Assembly: GCA_964644025.1 (NCBI GenBank)
Contig: CAZXVW010000157.1
Coordinates: 1-10,130 of the forward strand
DNA length: 10,130 nt
From: CAZXVW01 sp964644025
Lineage (GTDB): Bacteria; Acidobacteriota; Terriglobia; Bryobacterales; Bryobacteraceae
Reading direction: 5' to 3'
Each line of letters opens with the position of its first letter. The first letter of the stretch is position 1. Position numbers and translations under genes: made by a program. Positions 1 to 5,938 of the stretch are shown here, one piece after another. The notes below the pieces were generated by a model that saw nothing but the letters and a program-made list of their open reading frames with translations, ran no database searches and was not told the DNA's origin.

Positions 1-118
1 TGGGGTTTCGACGTGGCCCGCACTAAGCCCCGCTACGTTTACCGTTTCGATTGCACGATGACCATTTGAGAACCAGGCTCTGTCCCGGTTCTGTGGTGGT
101 TGTGATAAAGTATGCGCC
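1..118. other. 5' flank of the DUF1080 gene, no gene seen
   Basis: I see no credible gene in this edge segment. It has a small perfect stem (AGAACC at 69-74, GGTTCT at 87-92) around a 12-base loop. The loop and its right arm, GGCTCTGTCCCGGTT, resemble the outer end of the RAYT repeats further along (GGCTGTCCCGGT) with two extra bases. A weak extended -10-like sequence (TGtGATAAA, 101-109) lies about 10 bases before the GTG start, but no good -35 is visible. If it is real, the transcript would be nearly leaderless. Confidence 0.35.
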
Positions 119-1120
119 GTGAGCAAGAACATTATTCTCCAACTTTTGGCAATTGGCTTTCTTTTGACTTCCTGTGAATCGGGGCCCAAGGCCCCGCCGG
201 TAGACGTGACTGCGTTCAATGGGCGCTGGGACATCACGATTCCCAAAGAACCCCGCAGCCGCGCCTGGTGGCTCGAGGTCACCGGTGCCGGTACCGACTC
301 CCTGACGGGCAAGTTCGTGGGCGCTCCCGGCGGCGGCATGTATACGCCCGACGAGATGTCGATCCAAGACGGCGAGCTGACCTTTGTTTTTAACCGGCGC
401 TACGGAGTGCCTGGCGCGAAAGGGGCCTATGCGAAACGGCCCTCGCGGCGCGGCATCTATAAGGCACGCCTGATCGACGGCAAGCTAAAGGGCACGTTCG
501 AGGTGGAAGGCTTTCCCCAGACGCGGCTCGACTGGATCGGCGAACGCGCCCCGGTGATCACCGACAAAGACGACGGCACCTGGAAGGAAGGCAAGCCGGT
601 GGAGCTGTTCAACGGCAAGGACCTGACCGGCTGGCTACCGATGGTAAAAGGCCGGCCGCTGGGCTGGAGCGTCACGAATGGCATTCTGGCGAACAATCCG
701 CCGGCCAATAACCTGGTATCGGAGCAGAAGTTCTGGAACTTCAAGCTCCACGCCGAGTACCGGCTGTCGGAGGGCAGCAACAGCGGCTTCGGCTTGCGCG
801 GCCGTTACGAAGTCCAGGTCCTGGAGGATTACGGCAAGCCGCCAAACAAGCAAGGCCACGGGGCGATTTACTATCGCATCGTGCCGAGTGAGAATGCGAG
901 CCTTCCCCCCGGTGAGTGGCAGACCATGGACGTCACGCTCATCGGCCGCGACGTCACCGTGGTGCTGAACGGGAAGAAGGTGATTGACAAGGGCGTGATC
1001 GAGGGCCTTACGGCCATCGCCAACGATCCGCACGAAGGCGAGCCCGGGCCGATCACCATCCAGGGCGACCACCGCAAGATCGAAATCCGCAAATTCACTG
1101 TGACGCCGCTGACGCATTAG
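119..1120 (+). CDS. DUF1080 domain lipoprotein (3-keto-disaccharide hydrolase-like)
   Basis: This is a 333-residue exported lipoprotein. Residues 1-19 form a lipoprotein signal with lipobox LLTSC, so Cys19 would be acylated. Residues about 30-150 form a beta-rich N-terminal part that I cannot name. The DUF1080 domain starts near residue 158 with the typical LFNGKDLTGW (163-172) and runs to the end, including RYEVQVLEDYG and GHGAIYY. The family has a concanavalin-like jelly-roll fold. Some members cleave 3-keto-glycosides in periplasmic sugar breakdown, so envelope carbohydrate processing is likely, but the substrate is unknown. The GTG start was chosen because it gives a complete signal peptide; the ATG at 112 is out of frame. 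No strong ribosome site is visible. The gene converges on the PhoD-like gene with 25 bases between the stops and no clear terminator. Family call is strong, function moderate. Confidence 0.9.
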   Translation: MSKNIILQLLAIGFLLTSCESGPKAPPVDVTAFNGRWDITIPKEPRSRAWWLEVTGAGTDSLTGKFVGAPGGGMYTPDEMSIQDGELTFVFNRRYGVPGAKGAYAKRPSRRGIYKARLIDGKLKGTFEVEGFPQTRLDWIGERAPVITDKDDGTWKEGKPVELFNGKDLTGWLPMVKGRPLGWSVTNGILANNPPANNLVSEQKFWNFKLHAEYRLSEGSNSGFGLRGRYEVQVLEDYGKPPNKQGHGAIYYRIVPSENASLPPGEWQTMDVTLIGRDVTVVLNGKKVIDKGVIEGLTAIANDPHEGEPGPITIQGDHRKIEIRKFTVTPLTH

Positions 1121-1145
1121 CGGCGGCGCGGCCGACCGGACTGGT

Positions 1146-2663
1146 TTACGGTTTCGCCGGGAGCTTGTCCTCGTGCAGGATCTCCCCGTCCACGCTGTAG
1201 TGGCGGAAGATGAGCACCGGCTTGCCGTTTTCCCGCTCGACGATGCCGGCCAGGAAACCGCCGGTCACGTTGAGATACTTGTGCTCGGGGTAGCGCTTGT
1301 CGTTGGACCAGCCGCCGGCATGCTCATTGCTGGCCGGGCCGCAGGAATATTCGCGCACGCCGGTTTTCGGATCCACGGAAACGTACTGCCAGTGGCGGTC
1401 CCCGCAGACCACGTACATGTTCTTCTGGCTCGCGATGAAACGGCGGATTTCGTTGCCCTCGTGCGTGAAATCCTTGTTGGCGAGGTTGTCGTGCTTATTG
1501 GTGCGGTCCGGGCCGACCACCGGCGTCTCATTGATCAGGACACGGAACGTTGCGTCGGAAGCCTGGACGGTTCGCTTGAACCATTCTTTTTGCTCCTTGC
1601 CCCAGATGCTCTTGTCCGGGCCGTCCGGCATATTGTTCGGACTGCGGAAATCGCGCCCTTCGGGCAACCAGATTTGCAGGTCCTTGCCCCAGCGGTAGGT
1701 GCGGTAGGTGCGATCGCCCATGCCGACTTCGTCCAGGAAGACCTGCTGCCCTTGCTGGAAGGTGAACTCACCCATGAAGCGGCTCTTCATTGTCGGCCAG
1801 CAGTCGTTCATCCAGGTGTCGTGGTCATCCTTTTCGAAGTAGGACGCCACCTGACGGTGAAACCGGACATTCGTCGGGAGGCTGTAGGTCCGCGCCCAGT
1901 GCCAGCGGGCCAGCTCGACGGTCTTGGCGAGCCGGTCGTAATAAACGATGTCTCCGGTATGCACGAAGAACTCCGGGTCGAGCTTCAGCATCTGGTCGTA
2001 GATCTTGAAGCCGCCGCCGGGTGCGTCCTGGTCCGGGTAGGCCTGGCCAGTGCTGACCGTGAAGACAACGCGCTGGGGCTGGTCCGGGGGAGCGGCGGTC
2101 TTGAAGTGGCCGGTGATGGTTTGCCCGGCTGGGCCCTGGGCCGAAGCACGTGAGTTGACTTCCAGCTCGTATGAGGAAGCGGGCTTAAGATCCGTCAGGT
2201 GGATCTGCGCAGTGAAATCATGGTCAGGATCGACGGCCTGCCACGGCGTCTCCTCCCATTCAGTGGCGCCTTTCAGCCGGTAGCGGACGCGCACTTCCCC
2301 CGTGGTGCCCGGGACGGCGCCCTCGATCGTATCGATGGTGGCTCCGTTGGGGAACTCGACCACCGGTTCCGCTGCTGATCTGTTCTTTGGCCTCTCCACC
2401 AGCTCGCCGGTCTGCGGATCCTTGTAACGGACAATCGGCATCGGATGATCTTTGCCGACGCGCTGCGCGTTCTTGGTCAGGCGCGTCCAGATGATGGCGC
2501 TGTGGGTATCCACCTCGCAGATCTTGATGCCGGTGGTCTGATAGGGACCCTGTCCAGCGGCTGCTTCCTGCTGCAGCGCCTGAGGCCCGCAGCTCAACGA
2601 AAACAGAGCCGCCAAACAAACCCCGGAAACAAACCATAACCTGAACAATGCATCTTGTTTCAT
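1146..2663 (-). CDS. PhoD-like alkaline phosphatase/phosphodiesterase lipoprotein
   Basis: This 505-residue metallophosphoesterase is likely anchored in the envelope. The signal ends in lipobox SLSC (Cys25), unlike classical PhoD, which uses a Tat signal. Residues about 40-190 form the fibronectin-like N-terminal domain of the PhoD family. The catalytic domain follows: HTGDIVYYD (235-243) and DDHDTWMND (279-287) carry metal ligands, followed by PVVGPD (381-386) and GDRHW (421-425). Characterised PhoD enzymes use iron and calcium to hydrolyse phosphate mono- or diesters and serve phosphate scavenging; the substrate here is unknown. The ATG at 2663 is preferred over an upstream in-frame GTG (2669) because GGTGGAG lies five bases before it. 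That ribosome site abuts the left RAYT repeat. The start codon overlaps the stop of a small ORF (ATGA), so translation may be coupled. No Pho box was recognised upstream. Confidence 0.9.
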   Translation of the reverse strand: MKQDALFRLWFVSGVCLAALFSLSCGPQALQQEAAAGQGPYQTTGIKICEVDTHSAIIWTRLTKNAQRVGKDHPMPIVRYKDPQTGELVERPKNRSAAEPVVEFPNGATIDTIEGAVPGTTGEVRVRYRLKGATEWEETPWQAVDPDHDFTAQIHLTDLKPASSYELEVNSRASAQGPAGQTITGHFKTAAPPDQPQRVVFTVSTGQAYPDQDAPGGGFKIYDQMLKLDPEFFVHTGDIVYYDRLAKTVELARWHWARTYSLPTNVRFHRQVASYFEKDDHDTWMNDCWPTMKSRFMGEFTFQQGQQVFLDEVGMGDRTYRTYRWGKDLQIWLPEGRDFRSPNNMPDGPDKSIWGKEQKEWFKRTVQASDATFRVLINETPVVGPDRTNKHDNLANKDFTHEGNEIRRFIASQKNMYVVCGDRHWQYVSVDPKTGVREYSCGPASNEHAGGWSNDKRYPEHKYLNVTGGFLAGIVERENGKPVLIFRHYSVDGEILHEDKLPAKP

Positions 2664-2764
2664 AAACACTCCACCGGGACAGCCTGCATTGCCACCTTCG
2701 CGAAATCATCGAAGGGGACAATCAGCTCCGTCCCCTTCGTAAGTTTCCACTTTTCCTCCGTCAT
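2660..2764 (-). CDS. Possible 34-residue small ORF encoded by the left RAYT repeat
   Basis: A complete short frame starts at ATG 2764, 16 bases after the transposase stop, and crosses the whole left inverted repeat. Its TGA overlaps the start codon of the PhoD-like gene (ATGA). The peptide begins MTEEKWKLTKGTELI and ends QAVPVECL. The same frame in the right repeat reads KGTELI, FAKVA and QAVPV and stays open into the EamA gene. In favour of coding: no gaps between copies, the coupling overlap, and K-L-T-K against K-F-S-K just outside the core. Against: no ribosome site before the ATG, and only 3 of about 11 differing codons between copies are synonymous. It may be a by-product of a structured DNA repeat. 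I do not recognise a protein family. Confidence 0.3.
   Translation of the reverse strand: MTEEKWKLTKGTELIVPFDDFAKVAMQAVPVECL
2673..2739 (-). repeat. Left RAYT-associated inverted repeat (REP-like), intact hairpin
   Basis: This 67-bp repeat is the reverse complement of 3501-3567, with 57 of 67 bases matching and no gaps. Its inner half is a perfect hairpin: CGAAGGGGAC (2710-2719) pairs with GTCCCCTTCG (2730-2739) around a 10-base loop. A competing stem joins CCTTCG (2695-2700) with CGAAGG (2710-2715). Palindromes of this sort are the typical substrates of REP-associated transposases. The outer end touches the ribosome site of the PhoD-like gene. The hairpin lies just past the transposase stop and could slow transcription, but no T-run follows it. 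Confidence 0.75.
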
Positions 2765-2780
2765 TTGCAAGTTGGTCGGC

Positions 2781-3464
2781 TCAACCGGCGGCACCCGCCC
2801 CCATCATTTCCTTCTCGAAACGCCAGCGCCGCCACTTCCGGTTGAGCTTCTTTTCAATCCGTTTGACGAATGCCTCCTCTCCAAACGGCCGGCCGGCGTA
2901 AGTGCACCGCCGCAATAACTGCAACTCTAGCAATTCTTCGTCGCTCGCCAGCAACTCAGCCCAGCCCTCAGCGCCGCGGAGATCCTTCCATACACCCCAG
3001 TCGAGGATTCCGAGCGGGTCTTTACCTCTCAAATGTGCACGGGCGCTTGACCACTGGTACTCACCGGCCTTGGCCACCAGGCCAGCCCTCACCGGGTTCC
3101 GCTCTACATAAGCCAGGACCTTCCACGCGTGCCTCGCTGATACGGGACAGGAAAAGAAACGGTTTTGCCACAAGTGCCCGCTCCGCCCGAGCCGGGCGTT
3201 CAGATATTGGGCATAGCGGCCGTGCACGCGGCGGAACAGCACCGCCAGCGAGTCCTCGCGCTCCGGCACCACTACCAGGTGCACGTGATTCGTCATCAAG
3301 CACCAGGCCCAGACACGCACCTGACACTCCACCAGATTCTCAGTCAACAATCCGATATAGGTACGCCGGTCAGCAGCGGTGAAGAAGACCCGCTGGCGGT
3401 TGGTTCCGCGTTGCGTGACGTGATAGGCCAGTCCAGGTAAAACGCATCGAGCAGTTCTAGGCAT
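2781..3464 (-). CDS. REP-associated tyrosine transposase (RAYT, Y1_Tnp/IS200-like)
   Basis: This is a 227-residue Y1-transposase protein. It begins MPRTARCVLPGLAYHVTQRG, the usual opening of this family. It carries the HUH metal-binding motif at residues 60-62 (NHVHLVVVP), GHLWQNRF (97-104) and YVERNPVRAGLV (119-130). Tyr119 is the likely nucleophile by position, which is my inference. WSSARAHL follows, then a basic C-terminal tail. The enzyme family makes and rejoins single-strand breaks at palindromic REP sequences through a 5'-phosphotyrosine link. The ATG at 3464 was chosen over an upstream in-frame start because it matches the family N-terminus; the ribosome site is weak. Length and motifs look intact, with no frameshift. 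It lies between the two inverted repeats, co-directional with the PhoD-like gene 118 bases downstream, so read-through into that gene is possible. Confidence 0.92.
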   Translation of the reverse strand: MPRTARCVLPGLAYHVTQRGTNRQRVFFTAADRRTYIGLLTENLVECQVRVWAWCLMTNHVHLVVVPEREDSLAVLFRRVHGRYAQYLNARLGRSGHLWQNRFFSCPVSARHAWKVLAYVERNPVRAGLVAKAGEYQWSSARAHLRGKDPLGILDWGVWKDLRGAEGWAELLASDEELLELQLLRRCTYAGRPFGEEAFVKRIEKKLNRKWRRWRFEKEMMGAGAAG

Positions 3465-3500
3465 CTCATGGGAATAGTGGGCAGGGATCGATGAAGTTCT

Positions 3501-3567
3501 CCAAAGGGACGGAGCTGATTGACACCTTGGTGGTTTTTGCGAAGGTGGCAACGCAGGCTGTCCCGGT
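3501..3567 (+). repeat. Right RAYT-associated inverted repeat (REP-like), decayed hairpin
   Basis: This is the inverted mate of 2673-2739. Three blocks are identical between the copies: GGGACGGAGCTGATTG (3506-3521), a 13-base block at 3539-3551 and a 15-base outer block at 3553-3567. The ten mismatches cluster in the second hairpin arm and the spacer, so the perfect 10-bp stem of the left copy is here reduced to an imperfect one. The loop sequence GGAGCTGATT is unchanged. An ATG-started frame (ATG 3491) crosses the repeat and stays open into the EamA gene. Confidence 0.75.
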
Positions 3568-3573
3568 TACGCG

Positions 3574-3593
3574 GGTTTGGTACGGTTTGGTAC
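3574..3593 (+). repeat. Two tandem copies of GGTTTGGTAC
   Basis: A perfect 10-base direct duplication lies between the right RAYT repeat and the EamA start codon at 3602. It starts seven bases outside the repeat end and could be a replication slip or a junction trace of insertion. In the extended frame it adds W-Y-G-L-V-like residues. No known operator was recognised. Confidence 0.6.
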
Positions 3594-3601
3594 GCTGGGC
3601 A

Positions 3602-4462
3602 GTGTCGCGGGCTACGATCAGCCGCTTGCAGTTGCTTGCCGCAGCGCTCCTGTTTTCCACCGGGGGCGCCGCCATCAAAGCCACTACGCTGGATAGCTGG
3701 CAGGTGGCCTGCTTCCGCTCCGGCGCCGCCGTCGCGGCCGTGCTGGTGCTGGCGCCCGCCTCCCGCAAAAACTGGACGTGGCGCGTTCCCGTGGTGGGCC
3801 TCGCCTACGCCGCCACTATGGTCTTGTTCGTCGCCTCGAACAAATTAACCACCTCGGCCAACGCCATCTTCCTGCAAGATACGGCTCCGCTGTACCTGTT
3901 GCTGTTCGGACCGTGGCTGCTCAAGGAAGCGATCCGGAAATCGGATCTCATCCTAATGGCCGTGCTCGCGCTAGGCATGTCGATGTTCTTCATCGGCAAA
4001 CAAATGCCGTTCCATACGGCGCCAGATCCGGCGCGGGGCAACCTGGTGGCAGTGGTGTCCGGCATCACCTGGGCGTTGACAATCGCCGGACTGCGCTGGC
4101 TGGAGGTGCGCGAACACGGCCGGCAAGCCGGCATGGCCGCGGTGGCGGCGGGCAACGCCATCGCTTTCCTGGCCTGCCTGCCGAAAGCGCTGCCAGTAGC
4201 TCATTCCACGCCGATAGACTGGCTCACGGTTGCTTACCTGGGCGTCTTCCAAATCGGGCTGGCCTACGTTTTCCTCACCCGGGCCGTGCGGCGCGTCCCG
4301 GCGCTGGAGGCTTCGCTGCTGCTGCTGGCCGAGCCCGCCCTGAACCCGGTCTGGACCTGGGCGGTCCACGGCGAGCGCCCCAACGCCCTGGCGCTGGTGG
4401 GCGGCGCGCTGATCATCGCCGGGACCGCGGGCAGGATGCTCCAGCACGACGGCACCGCCTGA
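3602..4462 (+). CDS. EamA/DMT-family inner-membrane transporter
   Basis: From GTG 3602 this is a 286-residue, strongly hydrophobic protein of usual family length, with about ten membrane helices in two EamA repeats. The first repeat contains LLAAALLFSTGGAAIKA and a QVACFRSG segment typical of this branch. The second starts near GNLVAVVSGITWALTIAGLRW and ends with LLAEPALNPVWTWAVHGERP and LALVGGALIIAGTAGRM. The family exports amino acids, nucleotides or other small metabolites; the substrate here cannot be inferred. The start is uncertain. GTG 3602 gives the normal family N-terminus but has no visible ribosome site. ATG 3491, with AGGGA close before it, would add 37 residues encoded mostly by the RAYT repeat. 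The gene is divergent from the transposase and PhoD-like genes, and convergent with the polyferredoxin gene. Confidence 0.87.
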   Translation: MSRATISRLQLLAAALLFSTGGAAIKATTLDSWQVACFRSGAAVAAVLVLAPASRKNWTWRVPVVGLAYAATMVLFVASNKLTTSANAIFLQDTAPLYLLLFGPWLLKEAIRKSDLILMAVLALGMSMFFIGKQMPFHTAPDPARGNLVAVVSGITWALTIAGLRWLEVREHGRQAGMAAVAAGNAIAFLACLPKALPVAHSTPIDWLTVAYLGVFQIGLAYVFLTRAVRRVPALEASLLLLAEPALNPVWTWAVHGERPNALALVGGALIIAGTAGRMLQHDGTA

Positions 4463-4488
4463 GAAGCCGCGCGGCGCGGCCTCCGCCA

Positions 4489-4520
4489 CCGTAGCCGTGC
4501 GCCGGCCAGCCCGGCTACGG
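4489..4520. terminator. Stem-loop between convergent genes, possible two-way terminator
   Basis: CCGTAGCCG (4489-4497) pairs perfectly with CGGCTACGG (4512-4520) around a 14-base GC-rich loop. It lies between the EamA stop and the polyferredoxin stop and includes the last six bases of the polyferredoxin reading frame. Position suits a shared terminator, but there is no T-run on either strand, so intrinsic termination is doubtful. Confidence 0.4.
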
Positions 4521-5594
4521 GTGCTGAAACTCACCAGCCCGAGGGACCAGGTCGGAATAGACGGCATCGGGCAGGTTCGTCTCCCAGTGCCCACTCCAGC
4601 GGGCATAGCCCACCGTCCCCAGAAAAATCACCGCCATGGCGAGGGCCATCGCCCAGGCGGGAAACCGCCGCCGCGCCGCAGTCATCTCCAGGGTGCTTTC
4701 GACCGGGCACACCGCCACGCACTCGTAGCAGCCGGTGCACTCCGGCGAACGAACCGTGACCAATCGGTCCACGGGCAGCAACGACGGGCACGCCCTGGCA
4801 CACTTTGCGCAGTCGATACACGAGGCCGCGCGCCGCCGGATGCGTACCGGACTAAAACGGGCCACCAGACCGAGTAAGGCACCGTACGGACACAGGAAGC
4901 GGCACCAGAAATTCGGAATGAAAACGGACAAGATCACCAGCAACGCGAGCACAACCGCCGCGGTGAGACCAAGGTGCCGGAAGAAATTCAGCATCTTCAC
5001 GTCGGCGATCAGCCCGTAAGGCCCCTCGAGGAAGGCGCGGATCGCCGCTACCGGCATGGTCACGATCACATAGAGAAACAGGCCAAGCAGGATGTACTTC
5101 AGGCTTCGCAAAACCAAATCGAGCCAACGCGGCAGTTGCCAGTTCCGACCGAAGGCGCGGCGCCCCGTCTTCCACAACAACTCCGAGAGCGTGCCCACCG
5201 GACACAGCCAGGAGCAAAACGATTTCCGCAGCAGCAGCGAAATCGCAATAAAGGCGAGCAGCAGGAACATGCCCGCGGGATGGACCGCCGGCACCTGGCC
5301 GGTGAGCAGGAACAGCTTCAAATTCATCAGCGAAGCGATCGGCAACCAGCCTTCCACCCCCGGCGGGCGGGCGACGCGGACCGAGCGCCCCGCGGTTTCC
5401 CAGTACCGGACAAACAGATAGAACTGGGCCCCGATCCATAGGTTCAGCCCCAGAAATGCCAGTTGCACGGCGCGCCGAACCGCCTGGGAATCGTCGCGGC
5501 GGCGGGGCGCCTGCCGCTTTCTGGACGATGACGGCCAGGTGCCGCGCGCACCGGAAACGGGTCGTTGAGTGACAACCTGGCTGGCGGAAGGCAT
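4515..5594 (-). CDS. Membrane polyferredoxin, NapH/CcoG-like 4Fe-4S protein
   Basis: This 359-residue membrane iron-sulfur protein has a basic N-terminal tail (residues 1-40). About five membrane helices follow, near 41-63, 105-122, 162-182, 208-228 and 313-331. Two CxxxCP motifs lie at membrane edges: CSWLCP (127-132) and CRFLCP (231-236). Two ferredoxin-type clusters follow: Cys259, 262, 265 and 269, then Cys286, 289, 292 and 296, each ending in CP. This order matches NapH/NosR-C-terminal/CcoG-type proteins, which carry electrons across or along the inner membrane to periplasmic reductases or help in metal-cofactor assembly. No partner reductase, NosR FMN domain or oxidase gene is in the window, so its acceptor is unknown. 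It lies 74 bases downstream of the anti-sigma gene on the same strand, probably one operon. A GGTGGAGAG stretch is rather far upstream of the ATG. Confidence 0.85.
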   Translation of the reverse strand: MPSASQVVTQRPVSGARGTWPSSSRKRQAPRRRDDSQAVRRAVQLAFLGLNLWIGAQFYLFVRYWETAGRSVRVARPPGVEGWLPIASLMNLKLFLLTGQVPAVHPAGMFLLLAFIAISLLLRKSFCSWLCPVGTLSELLWKTGRRAFGRNWQLPRWLDLVLRSLKYILLGLFLYVIVTMPVAAIRAFLEGPYGLIADVKMLNFFRHLGLTAAVVLALLVILSVFIPNFWCRFLCPYGALLGLVARFSPVRIRRRAASCIDCAKCARACPSLLPVDRLVTVRSPECTGCYECVAVCPVESTLEMTAARRRFPAWAMALAMAVIFLGTVGYARWSGHWETNLPDAVYSDLVPRAGEFQHP

Positions 5595-5647
5595 TTCTTT
5601 CGGGAACTCTCCACCCCCAGCGTAAGTGCAAGTGCGGTTCGGGCTCA

Positions 5648-5661
5648 GTGACCAGGGTCAC
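5648..5661. promoter_or_regulatory. Palindrome GTGACC-AG-GGTCAC, possible operator
   Basis: A perfect 6+6 base inverted repeat with a 2-base centre lies in the 74-base gap between the anti-sigma stop and the polyferredoxin start, 54 bases before that start. ACCAGGG also occurs twice in tandem across it. Size and symmetry suit a dimeric regulator site giving the polyferredoxin its own control, but no regulator is identified and the match could be chance. Confidence 0.35.
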
Positions 5662-5668
5662 CAGGGAA

Positions 5669-5938
5669 TCAGCATGCGCCCTTCCGGCGAGCGGCCAGCA
5701 TCTTCTGGTAAGCGGCCCACAACTCCTGCCGGGCCGTCTCCGGCAGCTCAGCAGCGCATTCCGGCGACGCGCAATCGCGGCAAAGCTCGATAGTCTTCTT
5801 CAGGCTTTCGACGAACTGCTCGCAAGCAGGGCAACCGGAAAGGTGAACGTCGATTTCGTGGCAAACGTCGTCCGGAAGCTCCTCGTCCAGGTATTCGGAC
5901 AACATTGCAAAGACTCTCTTGCATTCCTGGATCCTCAT
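5669..5938 (-). CDS. Soluble zinc-binding anti-sigma factor (ZAS, zf-HC2), Cys-rich
   Basis: This 89-residue protein has the complete zinc anti-sigma signature: Cys6, then 25 residues, then His32-x3-Cys36-x2-Cys39 (HLSGCPAC). The spacing matches the RsrA/ChrR-type ZAS fold. Such proteins bind their ECF sigma factor and hold it inactive. In the redox-sensing members, oxidation of zinc-ligand thiols releases zinc and the sigma factor. There is no membrane helix or C-terminal sensor domain, so it should act in the cytoplasm. Extra cysteines at 26, 53, 56, 61 and 89 (CRDC then PEC) give eight in all, which is unusually many. The start ATG overlaps the sigma stop by four bases (ATGA), with GGGAGG seven bases before it: a strong, coupled start. 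The pairing with the upstream sigma factor is nearly certain; redox sensing is inference. Confidence 0.9.
   Translation of the reverse strand: MRIQECKRVFAMLSEYLDEELPDDVCHEIDVHLSGCPACEQFVESLKKTIELCRDCASPECAAELPETARQELWAAYQKMLAARRKGAC

Larger units (their letters stand above)
2673..3567 (-). mobile_element. RAYT (IS200-like) element with inverted terminal repeats
   Basis: A single Y1-type transposase gene lies between two 67-bp inverted repeats whose outer ends are both GCTGTCCCGGT when read outward. The unit spans 895 bp. REP-associated tyrosine transposases are HUH enzymes related to IS200/IS605 TnpA. They are usually single-copy, domesticated genes flanked by palindromic REP sequences that they recognise and spread. 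No target duplication is visible, as expected for this chemistry. The element fills most of the space between the divergent PhoD-like and EamA genes, so it must have altered or supplied their upstream regions. Whether the whole unit still moves, or only the repeats do, cannot be told from one copy. Confidence 0.7.

Noticed and set aside
1121..1145. Terminator between the DUF1080 and PhoD-like genes
   Set aside because: The 25-base gap is GC-rich but contains no convincing stem with a T-run.
1691..1715. Short tandem repeat of gcggtaggt
   Set aside because: It encodes the RTYRTYR run inside the PhoD-like protein, a simple codon coincidence.
1173..2153. Long open frame (326 codons) antisense to the PhoD-like gene
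   Set aside because: It is the GC-rich shadow of a gene with clear metal-binding motifs. It has no signal, domain or ribosome site.
2710..2739. Perfect hairpin as an intrinsic terminator of the transposase gene
   Set aside because: No T-run follows on the minus strand. It is better explained as the core of the RAYT repeat.
2655..2918. Plus-strand frame with TGTACIATFAK, similar to a minus-strand frame at 3466-3768
   Set aside because: The similarity is just the inverted repeat read on its other strand; no start signal or flanking support. The outward frame joins neighbouring genes better.
3778..4494. 238-codon frame overlapping the EamA transporter
   Set aside because: It is an Arg/Gly/Pro-rich shadow frame. 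The EamA frame shows proper membrane helices and conserved motifs.
4852..5661. 269-codon minus-strand frame overlapping the polyferredoxin
   Set aside because: It is out of frame with the cysteine-cluster protein and has no recognisable domain.
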